A stretch of 64,000 bases of DNA. Origin: Brucella cytisi (GTDB lineage Bacteria; Pseudomonadota; Alphaproteobacteria; Rhizobiales; Rhizobiaceae). This document shows positions 30,039 through 40,339 of this stretch, one piece after another; position 1 is the stretch's first letter, and every line of letters begins with the position of its first letter. A program made the position numbers and the translations under genes. Location of the stretch: contig JAAVLQ010000003.1 in the NCBI GenBank assembly GCA_012103075.1, forward strand, positions 1,178,001-1,242,000, given 5' to 3'. A model generated the notes under the pieces. The model searched no databases. It saw only the letters and a program-made list of their open reading frames with translations, and was not told the origin of the DNA.

Positions 30039-30440
30039 TTATATGTCATGGTGAACCGCGCCACTGTCGGCGTGGTGTATGGCGTTGAACTGGCCATATG
30101 TGTCTTTGAAATCCAACACGATAGGATTGGACACCTTCGTCGAAGCGCTGGCGATTTCCGTAGCGGTGAACTCTATCCCTGCCGGAAGAACGATGCGAAT
30201 GCGATGCGGCTCTTCCGCCGCCGAACACACAATCGACCGCGCGAAGATAGCTCCCTGCCATTCGTAGAGCCCCGCCAATGAAGCCGTCGAGATTAATTTC
30301 ACCGAGGTCGCCGCGCTCATGCCGGTCCATCTCGGAACAATGGCAGCTGCCGAGGGTGGAACCCAGTCCGAATTGGCAAGGGGAGTGTACGCGCAATTGC
30401 AGCTGCTATGCGCCGGAACGTCGATTCTCCACTCGATCAT
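30039..30440 (-). pseudogene. decayed DUF1326 paralogue with internal deletion
   Basis: Keeps the DUF1326 start (IEWRIDVPAHSSCNCAYT) and end (PAGIEFTATEIASASTKVSN, then VLDFKDTYGQFNAIHHADSG). It is only 133 residues long and lacks the central ERA-type and RNPVTG regions and the second half of the Cys cluster. The frame is open, so a shortened protein could be made, but it looks like a deletion relic of a tandem duplicate of the next gene. Confidence 0.6.
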
Positions 30441-30855
30441 GGCGCCCTCCCAAACCGTATTTCTCGGTTATTGGACCCACCAAGCTGACTGGCCATATCA
30501 GGCCGTAGTCATAAATTATACACTATTTGCAATGTTCCCAGAAGGGGTGTGGTGCGGAATGTGTACCTAGCATTCTTGATTAAACCGAACCGTCGGCGCT
30601 GATCTAGTTATCTGTTTATACGCATTTTCAGCTGAGCATCCGTGTTCGACAGGCGCTGGAATCTGCAGGCGTTCGAGTATTAAGCGCGCCAATTCACCGG
30701 CGCTCTTGCCAATGGGCTCGATAGTCTCCTTGCGTCAGCTTGCAGAGCAAAATAAAATTCTGCGCCCGAGCCGGTTGCACCGTGAGGGAAGTGCAGTATT
30801 CAATTCTCATTTTCGAGTATCGATAGTTGGAAACGAAGCAGCCCCAAAATTTCTC
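30441..30855. other. intergenic stretch with short unassigned reading frames
   Basis: About 415 bases. The minus strand near 30570-30720 reads some 45 helix-like residues (PIGKSAGELARLILERLQIP), perhaps a remnant of a regulator's C-terminus, but it is too short to assign. No other feature was seen. Confidence 0.3.
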
Positions 30856-32107
30856 TCAGGCAAGTCGCAGATACCGTGCGTGAACATCGATAAAACGTGC
30901 TGCGGCCTCAACCCCACCCTCGTGATGGATTTTTTTCGCCAGATCACCGGCCCTTTGTTGCATGTTTTGATCGTCAAGCTCGCGGAATATCCGGGCCAGA
31001 TGATCTGATGTCACTGCCTTCCGGTCTATAGGGGAGGGGCCGACGCCGAGTTCCTTAACACGACGGGCCCAAAAGGGTTGGTCGCCAAAGAACGGCATGA
31101 TGGCGGTCGGTAAACCAGCCCGTAGTGATGCACCTGTCGTGCCGGCACCACCGTGATGCAGAGCGGCAGCAACATGCTGGAACAGCGCGTCATGTGGCGC
31201 GGAGGGGAGGCAGATGACATGATCTGCGGCTGCGTTTGAACCGAGAGCACCGTTGCCAGTCAATAATATACCTCGTTTGCCTGCCTTCCTGAGGCCTTCC
31301 GTAATGATAGCTGTCAACCTGTCTGGTTCAGATGGCGGCATACTCCCCAAAGCCAACATAGAACGGCTTTTCACCTGCACGCAGGAAGGCTGCAAGCGGG
31401 TCTGGCATCTGCCATTGCTCACCTCCATCCAGAAACCAGAAACCTGATACAAAAGTGGATCCATTCCAGTCATCTGGCACCGGCACTACGTGTCGACTGT
31501 AGCCATAAACGGTCGCATCCGGCGTCAGCTTGATGTGCCCACCCACAAGTCAAGTGAACTCGCCCGCCATTCCCCTTAAAGGCCGCGCGAATAAAATGTC
31601 GGCACCCCGTATCGCAAGTCGATGGCTCATTTTGTTCAACGGGCCCAACGACCGAAAAGGCAGCAACGGGCTTGGAAATTCGCTCGTGGGTGTAAATCCG
31701 GGAATAGGTGAGGCCAAAATCGCGGGTATACGAAGAGCCTCTGCCATATGGAGCGAAGCCAGAGACTTCGGATGATAAACAATCAGGTCGGGCCTGAAAT
31801 CGCGTACAAAGTTCCATTCTGCTTCAAGCAGGCTCTCCATTATGGGCTTTACGTGCTTCAGTAGCCTGAAGCCGGCACTGAACCCTCTGCCCTTGGCGAC
31901 CGCATTTTGCCCTTCGGGTGAGTTGAGGAGAGTCAGAAAGTCTCCCCGGCAATGGCGCGAATTCAACTCCATACAGGGCGGCGAGTTTCGAAAATTGTTG
32001 CGGTGCTTTTAGTTGAACCGGTGCCCCAGTTTTGAAAGGGCGCGTGCTAACGCCAGATAAGGCTGGACGTCACCTCTTGTGCCGAGCGTTCCAATTGCAA
32101 TTCGCAA
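30856..32107 (-). CDS. GT1-like (UGT/sterol-type) glycosyltransferase (frameshifted)
   Basis: Transfers a sugar from a nucleotide-sugar to a lipid or small acceptor. The N-terminal GT-B domain begins IAIGTLGTRGDVQPYLALAR, then ALSKLGHR. The C-terminal donor-binding motif is APHDALFQHVAAALHHGGAG followed by TTGASLRAGLPTAIMPFFGD QPFWARRV, typical of UGT80/MGT-like enzymes. Frame breaks near 32010, 31935, 31550 and 31335. Joined length is about 417 residues. TTG 32107 with GAGG upstream is the likely start. The acceptor is unknown. Confidence 0.83.
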
Positions 32108-32264
32108 ATCTGACCTCACTGGTGATTTACAATCACGCCGTTAATCAACGACAATTAGGTTCACTGAAACTGCCGACGGAACAATAGTGAAATTTCTGGC
32201 GGGATGTATAATTTTGAATACAAGTCAACGTCTGCGGTTCTGTCTCGGCAAACAGAAAAGATAT

Positions 32265-33721
32265 CTATCTTTGCCAGAACCATGGCTGAAGCACGATAAA
32301 GAACGTTACCAGTTCAAGCCGTCCCATTATCATAGATAGGGATATCAGCCATTTAGCAGTATCGGGAATAGCTGAAAAATTGGTTGCAGGTCCAACGACA
32401 GGTCCAAGACCGGGGCCGGCATTCGCCATTGCCCGGGCCACAGAAGAGACCGACGAAAGATAATCAAGTCCGGTCGCAGAAACCAGAAGCGACATGACCA
32501 GCAGGGTCATAAGGTAAAGAAAGAAGAAGTTTCGAACGTTGCTTATAGCGGTATCGCTGACTGGTTTCCGGTTAAGACGAACAGGTGCCGCCACGTTTGG
32601 ATAAAGCACGAGCTTGAGTGAGCGGTTTGCACTGCTGAACAGTACCTGCCACCGGAAAATCTTTATCGCTCCTGCGGTCGAACCGGCGCAACCGCCAATG
32701 AGAAACAGCATGAAAAACAAGCCGGTTGCGAAGCTTCCCGTGCAGAAAAATCGTCTGTGGCAAAACCGGTATCGGTCAGAACCGAGGTGACGTTGAACGC
32801 AGATTTTCTCAATGCTTCGCCCGCTTCCATTCCTTGTGACACATTCCACAACATGCAGGCAAAGATTGCTGAAGCAAGAATTGCAAGGAAAGGCCCAACC
32901 CGGCCTTCCAAGGTTCGACGCTGACCCCGGCTCATCAAACTACTGCATAGAACGCCAGCGGCAGAGCTCCAGCTGTCATAAAGACTATGGTGACGAGTTC
33001 GATGGGTAATGAGTTATAGAATCCAATCGAGGCGTCCTTTGTTGAAAGGCCGCCGGTCGCGATTGTCGTCATGGCGTGATTGACTGCATCGAAGATTGAC
33101 ATGCCCGCCGCCCCAAGAGCCAGCGCGCATGCAAGCGTCAGCGTCAGGTAGACAATAAGGATGTTGCGTGCTAGCTGCCGCACCTTTGGAAAGGGCTTTT
33201 CGGAAACGTCTGACGATTCAGAGCGAAAAAGCTGCATTCCACCGACGCCCAGAGCCGGAAGTACGCTAAGTGCCATAACAATAATACCGATGCCGCCGAT
33301 CCATTGCAGGATCGAACGCCATAACAATATCCCCTTGGGCATATCGTCAAGCCCGGTCAGGATGGTTGATCCTGTCGTAGTGAGTGCAGACGTGGATTCG
33401 AAAACAGCGTCCGTCCAGCCTATACCGAGGAACGAGCTATATAACGGAACCGCGCCGACTGCAGAAACCGAAAGCCATGCGCTCACAGTGATAAGAAGAC
33501 CAGTTCTGCGGTCACCAAGCTTCTGTAATTCCGGACGAAAGCCCACTATCAGCAACAAGGCCACCGCACCATTCATCATAGCAGATCGCAGAAATACTGC
33601 GGCGTCACGGAAGTTCGAAAACGAAATATCGATGACCGCCGGAACCAGCATGGCAATCGACACAGCAAGGACGAAAACTCCATTAAAAAAAGAGAACGAT
33701 CCGAAGTCGTTCGAGGGTCAT
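32265..33721 (-). CDS. TrkH-family potassium uptake protein (frameshifted)
   Basis: Membrane subunit of a Trk/Ktr potassium system. The four selectivity-filter loops of the TrkH fold are visible in order: SALTTTGSTILTG, MTTIATGGLSTKD, SVLTDTGFATDD and MANAGPGLGP. The hydrophobic segments between them and GGCAGSTAGAIKIFRWQVLF support the call. Frame breaks near 33685 (a T-run), 32935 and 32740. Joined length is about 485 residues. ATG 33721 with GGATAGCTGA upstream starts ERLRIVLFFNGVFVLAVSIA. No TrkA partner is encoded nearby. Confidence 0.88.
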
Positions 33722-33900
33722 TCAGCTATCCAGTTTCGAGTTCAACCCGCAACTGGTAACAGCTTCTCAAACGGGCCGACATAAAAAAAGCATAGTGATT
33801 GCCCGGTGATCACTATTTGGTCACCAAGGATTTTCACAACGAATTCAGCGCGAACCAGCGCTAATATCTTAAATACAACGAAATATAGTCCGGGTCGCTC

Positions 33901-34400
33901 TTAAGAATTTAGCGTGGATAATAACAGATAATACTCATTCAGAATTACATTTAATGCGCACGGTTGGCACACATTCTTAGCTGGCAGTGTGAAAATCAAA
34001 CTACGGGCTGTGACGACGCTTTGAGACTGCATGAACTCTTGGATCAGACGATCCCGATTAACTGGTGATTTGTGTCTGTCAGCCGATTCCAGTGCTTCTA
34101 TCAATTCGCCTTCCGCAAGCTCCGTACAATAGCGGGTGTTCCGGGCTGTTGTCTCCGGGAATCTGATAAAAGCCCGGCGTTGACTACATCGAAACCGGTT
34201 TCTTCGACGGGCTTCATGATAATAGCCTTTGCAACTGGCTCATAACCGGACACAGGTATCGCAATGCGGTCCGCTGTTCCCTTTAGTGCGGCCTCGTTCA
34301 GCCAGAGTGGTCGCCAATGCAGCATTGCGCCATCAGCACTTGCGGCAGAGTAGGTGCCATCCCGGATAGCCATTCAGGCTTCTCCGGCAAGTTCGGAAAG
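33901..34400 (-). pseudogene. remnant of an NADPH-dependent reductase (COG2085-like)
   Basis: C-terminal half of a predicted dinucleotide-binding oxidoreductase: LKGTADRIAIPVSGYEPVAK, MKPVEETGFDVVNAGLLSDS, then PGTPAYCTELAEGELIEALE after a break near 34115. The N-terminal Rossmann motif and most of the first half are missing; upstream frames do not restore them. Best read as a truncated, decayed gene. Confidence 0.55.
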
Positions 34401-34559
34401 GCAATCACCCCACACACCTTTCCGAAACGGGGCCCGGCACGTCCCTCTCCGGGCCTCACTTTTGCCGTCACGGGCTTTGATATCCATCTTATCGATGTTG
34501 TTGTCTGGCAATCATAGACTGGCGTGTCGTCGTCTTTCGTTTCTTGCGAAATCTGTCAA

Positions 34560-35633
34560 TCACCTTTTCAGTAAGCCTTCCACAACATCGGAACCGAGTG
34601 CCTCTCTTAACGCTTTCACTCCGTTTTTGGGTAGTCTGGATAAGCCACTGACGATGCTCTCTTTCCACGCATCACCGCGCTCCCATGCTTCCTCCCAAGC
34701 ATCGCCTAACTCATTGCCGTGGCGCGTTTCCACGAGAGCTTCGAAGAGCAAAGCGGCTTGCGTTAGATCTTTGTCAGCCTTCAAACGCCCCAACGTGTCA
34801 GTGAGTCTTCGCGACGACACAATCAGCTTGTGTACGGCATACCTCTCGGGAGCAGGAACGAGAACGTTTATGCCTTCGCGGAAAAGAAGCACTGTGCGGA
34901 TAGGCTCGTAGATCAGGTAATCAAGGAACCGCAGATTCTCCGCCGACGCGCCGCCGAGGGCGGGCATGGGCGACGGCTTGCCAGTGTATTCTTCTGATCC
35001 TCGATTTCCGGTTAAGAACTCCACCCGATAGCCTTTGGCGTTCACGAAGGCGACCACCTTAGCCTTATCGGCCCGGTGCGGAATCGCTCGGAATTCAGGG
35101 TCTACTGACTGGAGGATTTCGAGGATTGGCGGGAGACTATCTTGGACACTCGCCGATATTGCGAAGTCCTGAGCGAAGTCTGCGTCGCCTGTCTGCAGCG
35201 CGGCAGAGGGCAGCCGGACACCGAGCATTCCAGCATAGGTGCTGAATGCCACCGACCCAATCAAGATGGCGCGCAGCCGGAACAACCCAGCGTCGGCTAA
35301 GGCTTTCGTGACGTCCCCAGCGAAGGGATCAGGACCGGGAAGGCCGGCGCGTCGCAGCGTGCTAACCATGCGTCTACGCTCTCGGATGTTGTCCTTGATC
35401 TCTTTGTGGGCTCTTACCCGCTTAGTGATGGCTTCGTCACTCGCGGGGCCGACGTAGCTTCGTTTGTCTTTGCCCTCGGGGGTGGGGAGATCGAAATACC
35501 AATAATTGCGATCTTTGACGGTTACGGTCACAAACCATCCTTCTAAAGGGAAGTCTGCTACGAATTGTGCATCCATTGTCCGCTGCGCCAACTCCGCGAA
35601 CATCGTTCTATAGCTGATGTCGATCTCTTTCAT
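34560..35633 (-). CDS. GSU2403-type nucleotidyltransferase-fold protein
   Basis: Intact 357-residue protein. The nucleotidyltransferase core shows GSVAFSTYAGMLGVRLPSAA then TGDADFAQDFAI, with the G-S and D-x-D features of the fold. RVEFLTGNRG follows, then a helical C-terminal region (HKLIVSSRRLTDTLGRLKAD). The N-terminal 100 residues are basic and helical (KRVRAHKEIKDNIRERRRMV). No partner antitoxin is evident next to it; distant relatives include toxin-like nucleotidyltransferases. Two palindromic repeats lie just upstream and probably control it. Clean compared with its frameshifted neighbours. Confidence 0.8.
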   Translation of the reverse strand: MKEIDISYRTMFAELAQRTMDAQFVADFPLEGWFVTVTVKDRNYWYFDLPTPEGKDKRSYVGPASDEAITKRVRAHKEIKDNIRERRRMVSTLRRAGLPGPDPFAGDVTKALADAGLFRLRAILIGSVAFSTYAGMLGVRLPSAALQTGDADFAQDFAISASVQDSLPPILEILQSVDPEFRAIPHRADKAKVVAFVNAKGYRVEFLTGNRGSEEYTGKPSPMPALGGASAENLRFLDYLIYEPIRTVLLFREGINVLVPAPERYAVHKLIVSSRRLTDTLGRLKADKDLTQAALLFEALVETRHGNELGDAWEEAWERGDAWKESIVSGLSRLPKNGVKALREALGSDVVEGLLKR

Positions 35634-35685
35634 CCTTGGCCTTTTCGAATGAGTTGGTCGTACCGGCGGCGAGTTGAACTATGTC

Positions 35686-35763
35686 GTTATAAGTTCCCGC
35701 CAAAAACCTTATAACCAATCTTACCGTTAGCAACGTTATAAGTTTCTGCCAAAACCTTATAAC
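35686..35763. promoter_or_regulatory. two direct copies of a palindromic operator-like element
   Basis: GTTATAAG and CTTATAAC form an 8-bp inverted repeat around 13-14 bases (core TTTCTGCCAAAAC or close). This unit occurs twice, at 35686-35715 and 35735-35763, starts 49 bases apart. Both lie within 130 bases upstream of the nucleotidyltransferase start, a natural place for a dimeric regulator or for cruciform structure. Confidence 0.6.
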
Positions 35764-36213
35764 AAGTTAACCGCGAATAAAAAGCCTAGGAACGGGCGCA
35801 AGATATGGTGCTCGCCTGTACGGGGCCGTCACAGGCCAAACAGGCTAGAGGGCGGGAGCCGACCATTACCCCTCCAGTCGCAAATCACAACCCCGCCTGA
35901 AAACCCGGGCGAGATTTTTATGAATTTGGGGCTGGCGGCGTTACATCCTGACGGCAGTTGTTCCAATTCACAGCAAAAAGCCGAATGGCCGCCTCGGACG
36001 TTATTCCAGACGTCAGAATTGATGGAGCAAGGGTTCTTGACTGGCAATCAGAGCTGCAGTCTGACTGCTTTGCTCTTAATTACAGAAACTTAGATCGACA
36101 TGACACGCTATTCACTGTCAGCCACTCAGATCTACATGCCGCCGCACGGTACTTTCGGGGCGGTGGCGTCGCCTTAGCTGTCTGGTTGGGATGGGCTTGA
36201 TATTGGGGTTGCC
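35764..36213. other. intergenic stretch, no gene recognised
   Basis: About 450 bases. One plus-strand frame (35958-36200) reads RIDGARVLDWQSELQSDCFA without a recognisable family. An 18-base piece of it (36034-36051) recurs at 51633-51650, also near an IS6 copy. Confidence 0.35.
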
Positions 36214-36493
36214 ATGACCGAAGCCCCGCACTCCCATTTCAAACGCCATCGCTTTCCCGCTGAGATCATTGCTCACGCCGTGTGGCTCTACTATCGATTT
36301 CCGTTCAGCTTGCGCGATGTCGAAGATCTGTTAGCCGAGCGCGGTATCGCCGTCTCGTTTCAGACCGTCGCGGAATGGGCAGCTAAATTCGGCTTGAAGT
36401 TCGCTCGTCAGCTCCGGCGCCGCTCACGAGGTTAGTTTGCCGACAAGTGGCAACTCGATGAGATGGTGGTGACAATCAAGGGGAAAAAATACT
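36214..36493 (+). mobile_element. 5' fragment of an IS6-family transposase
   Basis: Reads KRHRFPAEIIAHAVWLYYRF, then LRDVEDLLAERGIAVSFQTV AEWAAKFG. After an in-frame TAG near 36434 come DKWQLDEMVVTIKGKKYW with the first catalytic Asp. Homology ends exactly where the next IS6 copy begins (36494), so that element landed in or recombined with this one. Confidence 0.8.
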
Positions 36494-37303
36494 GGAACTG
36501 TTGCAAACTTTCCGTCAATGATCGGGTGTATGATCTGGTTTTCAAGCGAGCCGGGATTATGTGATGTTCAAGGGCCGTCATTTCGATAAGTCAGTAATCT
36601 TACTTTGTGTGCGATGGTACCTTTCCTACAATCTGAGCTTGCGCAATTTGAAGGAAATTATGGCTGAACGCGGTATCGATCTCGACCATTCAACAGTCCA
36701 CCGTTGGACGCAGTATTTCAGTCCGATATTGCTTGAGCGCTTCAACCGCAAGAAACGCCAAGTCACTCGAAAATGGAACGTCGATGAAACCTATGTTCGC
36801 GTCAAAGGCCAATGGATGTATTTCTACCGTGCCATTGATAGTAATGGTGATACGGTTGAGTTCTGGTTTAGTGAAGAGCGTGACTTAAGGGCTGCCAAAC
36901 GCTTTATGCGCAAGGCTTTAGCACGCGATGGTAGCCCGAACCGCATCACGATTGATGGCAGTCAGACAAACCGAACAGCAATCATCCAGTGTGACGCCGA
37001 AGATCGACTAAAGCGAGATGGAAACCCGATTGCTATTCAATCCTCCAAGTACATGAATAACCACATTGAACAGGATCACCGGCGTATCAAGCGCCGGATA
37101 AGATCCATGCTAGGGTTCAAATGCACAACCTCAGCCAACACCACTTTGGCTGGTATCGAACTCATTCACATGATGAGAAAGCAGCAGGGCTTCTTCGCCG
37201 CAGCGACACCGCTTTCACTCAAACAACAGTTCACAGCCCTCGCAGCATAATTGCGTCTGCAGCGGGGCATGCTCCGTGATGAACGAATTTTTGCAACGGA
37301 ACC
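36494..37303 (+). mobile_element. complete IS6-family insertion sequence (810 bp)
   Basis: Ends GGAACTGTTGCAAA (36494-36507) and the complement of GGTTCCGTTGCAAA (37290-37303) are imperfect 14-bp inverted repeats of IS26-like type. The size of 810 bp is normal for the family. The 8-bp flanks (AAAATACT and ATTGTTAT) differ, so there is no target duplication; insertion by cointegration or later recombination is likely. Confidence 0.88.
36564..37250 (+). CDS. IS6-family transposase
   Basis: Intact DDE transposase, 228 residues from ATG 36564 (GTG 36561 possible). It begins FKGRHFDKSVILLCVRWYLS. The helix-turn-helix is SLRNLKEIMAERGIDLDHST. Catalytic Asp in WNVDETYVRVKG, second Asp in ITIDGSQTN and Glu in NNHIEQDHRRIKRR are present. 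It is probably active. Confidence 0.93.
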   Translation: MFKGRHFDKSVILLCVRWYLSYNLSLRNLKEIMAERGIDLDHSTVHRWTQYFSPILLERFNRKKRQVTRKWNVDETYVRVKGQWMYFYRAIDSNGDTVEFWFSEERDLRAAKRFMRKALARDGSPNRITIDGSQTNRTAIIQCDAEDRLKRDGNPIAIQSSKYMNNHIEQDHRRIKRRIRSMLGFKCTTSANTTLAGIELIHMMRKQQGFFAAATPLSLKQQFTALAA

Positions 37304-37441
37304 ATTGTTATCGCTTGGAAGTCGCACTTCAAGCTAGCCAGAACCCACCGGGCTACATGCCGTGTTTTAGCAAGTTAAAGTTGCGACGTCTCCAGCAAAA
37401 TAGAAATGTGACAGGTGGTCGATGATAGGCACGGTGGTCCA

Positions 37442-37489
37442 GCTCCCGATCTGGCCGACTGGTTGGAGTTGCAAGGCCAGATCGGGAGC
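37442..37489. repeat. perfect 15-bp inverted repeat
   Basis: GCTCCCGATCTGGCC (37442-37456) and its exact complement (37475-37489) flank an 18-base spacer. There is no T-run and no coding overlap. It lies about 80 bases beyond the cupin gene end and 140 bases from the IS6 copy. It may be a strong terminator-like structure, a recombination site or the ends of a vanished element. Confidence 0.75.
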
Positions 37490-37569
37490 GGGTGAGTACG
37501 CACCTCTTCGGCTTTAAATTCCTCACTAACAGGCGACTGTGCGGCACGTCGACATTACGCTAATGCGGA

Positions 37570-37962
37570 TCATTGCGAGGGAGGTAATTCAAGGCCGTCG
37601 GGTAATGAAATCCAGATTACCGTTTGCACTTCCGTAGAGTGCCGTGACGATCCTTTACCATGTGTATCAGTGACTAACACAAAGCTGCCAGCCGAGACAT
37701 GTCGTATTTAGCCGTCACTCGTTTCGTATTTAACTGAGCCATCAAGTCTAACAGTCAGAACTGGTTCCGGCACCTTATTTATGCCACGCCACTTCTCGCA
37801 TCCCGCTGGGATGTGAGTGATGCGCACGCGAGAGGCTGGGTAGCTGGCGGTCACATCAAAGGGAACCGCTTCCGGATGCACTGACCGCATGGTAGTCGGC
37901 AAATCAATCTCATCGAAATGAGATTCCCCGTCCGTCGAGGCGTATATGCGCAGGCACTTCAT
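37570..37962 (-). CDS. cupin-like domain protein (frameshifted)
   Basis: Small beta-barrel protein of about 130 residues. KCLRIYASTDGESHFDEIDL opens it; VPFDVTASYPASRVRITHIP is followed by a break near 37790 and KVPEPVLTVRLDGSVKYETS. After a break near 37715 it continues IRHVSAGSFVLVTDTHGKGS, with a His typical of cupins, and ends at TGA 37570-37572. ATG 37962 or an upstream TTG at 37971 are possible starts. Function unknown. Confidence 0.65.
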
Positions 37963-37971
37963 TGCGACCAA

Positions 37972-38247
37972 CCCGCATGGATATCCGCAATGGGGCCCAA
38001 AGGGGACGATTATTCTGCCGCTTCCATACGCGCCGACGCCTTCTCCCGACGCGCGATAACTTCCGGCTCGTTGTGTATTTTGAATCGCATAAGTTCTTTA
38101 CGGAACTTTTATGCTGCCTTTCTGGAAGACACTTGGTGTTTCGTCCGTTCTTGTGCGACCAGATGGCTGTGTGGCGTGGGTCGCGGCAGATGACGACCAA
38201 GGCTTTGTTGAAGCCGTTTCGCGTTGGTTCAGCAAGGCTTGATAATT
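37972..38247. other. intergenic stretch between cupin and LysR genes
   Basis: About 275 bases without a credible gene. An imperfect inverted repeat (GGCTTTGTTGAA near 38201 with TTCAGCAAGGC near 38230) lies close to the LysR stop and may terminate it or mark an old insertion-sequence end. Confidence 0.35.
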
Positions 38248-39168
38248 TCAACGATCCACTGCCGAATTTCTCGCTTTGCCGGTCTCCTTCAAATGGTCGA
38301 TGAATGCGCGGAACGCGGGCGAGATTCTTCGTCGGCTCGGGTAAAACAGGCTGAAGCCGGGCAAATCGTCGACCCAGTCGTCAAGGACTTGCACCAACTC
38401 GCCGGTTTCGAGATCGGCGGCCACTTGGGAGCGGAGCAGAACGCCAAGACCCAGCCCGTCTATAACGGCCTTTCTGATCGCCTCGCCGTCGTCAAAGATG
38501 AGAGAGGGAACAACTTTGTAGTCCAGCTTCTGATGCTCTTTTGCCAACGGCCAGCGCAGGAGTTGCGATGAGCTGACATATCGATATGATACGGTGCGGT
38601 GATCGATTAGATCTTCCGGACTAATCGGCACGGGGTATTTCTCGAAGTAGGACGGCGCGCCGGCGATCACGACAGGGGTTGTTGCGGTCAAAGGAAGCGC
38701 CACCATGTCCTTGTCGATAAGGGTGCCAAAGCGGATTCCGCCATCGAACCCCTGCGCCACCACATCATCCAGTCCTTCATTGGTGGAGATATCAATAACG
38801 ACATGAGGGTAGCGCTGACAGAAGCTCGACAGCGCCGGACGGATAATGCTCTCAAACGCGACGGGGATCGTTGTCACGCGAATACCGCCTGTCACAGTCG
38901 TCCTTTCCTCTTGTAAGGTCTTCAATTCCTCTGCCAGATCACGCATCGCTGGGCCAAGGATTTCCAGCAAACGCCGCCCGGGGTCGGTCGGGGCGACGCT
39001 TCGAGTTGTTCTCGCGAGCAGCGGAACCCCTATCTTCTTCTCTAACTGGCTGATCGTATAGCTAAGGGTAGATTGTTTTATTCCGAGTTCGGAGGCGGCC
39101 TGTGTGAAGCTTCGACAGCGTGCCACCACTTCGAAAACAGCCAAATCGCGAAGGATCATCCGGTCCAT
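38248..39168 (-). CDS. LysR-family transcriptional regulator
   Basis: Intact, 306 residues. Helix-turn-helix: RSFTQAASELGIKQSTLSYT, followed by ISQLEKKIGVPLLARTTRSV. The effector domain includes GGIRVTTIPVAFESIIRPAL and DGGIRFGTLIDKDMVALPLT. Diverges from the quinone-oxidoreductase gene at 39318, its most likely target. TTTATCGAT occurs twice in the shared region (39168-39176, 39208-39216). Confidence 0.93.
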   Translation of the reverse strand: MDRMILRDLAVFEVVARCRSFTQAASELGIKQSTLSYTISQLEKKIGVPLLARTTRSVAPTDPGRRLLEILGPAMRDLAEELKTLQEERTTVTGGIRVTTIPVAFESIIRPALSSFCQRYPHVVIDISTNEGLDDVVAQGFDGGIRFGTLIDKDMVALPLTATTPVVIAGAPSYFEKYPVPISPEDLIDHRTVSYRYVSSSQLLRWPLAKEHQKLDYKVVPSLIFDDGEAIRKAVIDGLGLGVLLRSQVAADLETGELVQVLDDWVDDLPGFSLFYPSRRRISPAFRAFIDHLKETGKARNSAVDR

Positions 39169-39317
39169 TTATCGATCTCATCTCTAGGTTCTTTCGAAAA
39201 ATGGCAGTTTATCGATATCCGGCTGGGCGTCTATCCTCCCCTTGAACGTCTGGTGGTGAAGCAGGGCAAAGCCAGCTTCATCGTGAGACAACTAAGTTTC
39301 GTTGAGGGATAAAGACC

Positions 39318-40272
39318 GTGAAGGCAGCTGTTTACGACGAGGCGGGGACTCCTGACGTATTGCAATACCGGGATGTTGCCGACCCCAAAATTGGTCCGGG
39401 CGATGTTCTGATTGCTACGACTGCAATTTCGATCGAAGGCGGTGACTTGATCAATCGCCGCTCGAATCCTCCTGCTTACTCGTCGTGGATTGTCGGATAC
39501 GCGGCCTCGGGACGGGTCGTGGAGGTCGGTGCCAACGTCCGCAACCGCAAAGTCGGGGACGAGGTCACGGCCTTCAACATGCAGGGGTCGCACGCCGAAC
39601 TTTGGGGGTACCTGCAAACCACTCATGGATCGTGCCAGCAAACGTGGATGCAGCTTCTGCTGCAGTCGTGCCTATCTCGTTTGGTACCGCTCACCATTGC
39701 CTTTTGCCAAAGGCAGCCTTCGTTCGGGGAGACAGTTCTCATACAGGGAGCGGCCGGAGGTGTCGGGCTCGCAGCTGTGCAACTCGCTGCTCGAACCGGA
39801 GCAAGGGTGATCGCCGTTTCCAGCGGCGAGCGACGGCTGGAGAAAATTTCATCTCTCGGTGCGGACTACGTCATTGATCGTTCCTCCGGCGATGTGGTTG
39901 ATGCGGTACAGCAGATTACGGAAGGAAAAGGCGTTGACACGGTGATTGATCCTGTCGGTGCCACCTTGGCCATATCGCTTGCGACCATGGCCCACGAAGG
40001 CCGTCTCGTCTTTGTCGGCAACGCGGGCGGCGGCGGTCTCTCCTGGATCTCTGGCCCGCCATGCAATCGAACCAGACCTTACACGGCGTGTTCATGGGGC
40101 CGCTTCTCGAACGATATCAGGTCAGTTCAACAATTGACGACCTGTTGACCGCTCTCGGAAGGGGTGAGATTCGGGTCATGATTGAAAAGACATTTCCCTT
40201 TCGCAGGCGCGAGATGCGCACGATTTTGCCGAGAAAGCGAAGCCACTTGGCCGGATCATCATGACCCCTTAG
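39318..40272 (+). CDS. zinc-independent alcohol dehydrogenase / quinone oxidoreductase family (frameshifted)
   Basis: NADPH-dependent MDR-superfamily oxidoreductase. It starts KAAVYDEAGTPDVLQYRDVA at GTG 39318. The cofactor motif ETVLIQGAAGGVGLAAVQLA is followed by GARVIAVSSGERRLEKISSL GADYVID. The end DFAEKAKPLGRIIMTP stops at TAG 40270-40272. Frame breaks near 39605, 39700, 40040 and 40205. Joined length is about 318 residues. Probably controlled by the divergent LysR protein. Confidence 0.85.
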
Positions 40273-40339
40273 CGGAACGTAAATGCACGGAATGAGATTA
40301 AGGCCGATCGTGGGGCCCATAGACGCAGAAGGGCGAAAG

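Noticed and set aside
37910-38251. 113-codon minus-strand ORF overlapping the cupin gene start
   Set aside because: Very basic, biased composition, no ribosome-binding site, and it overlaps the conserved cupin frame.
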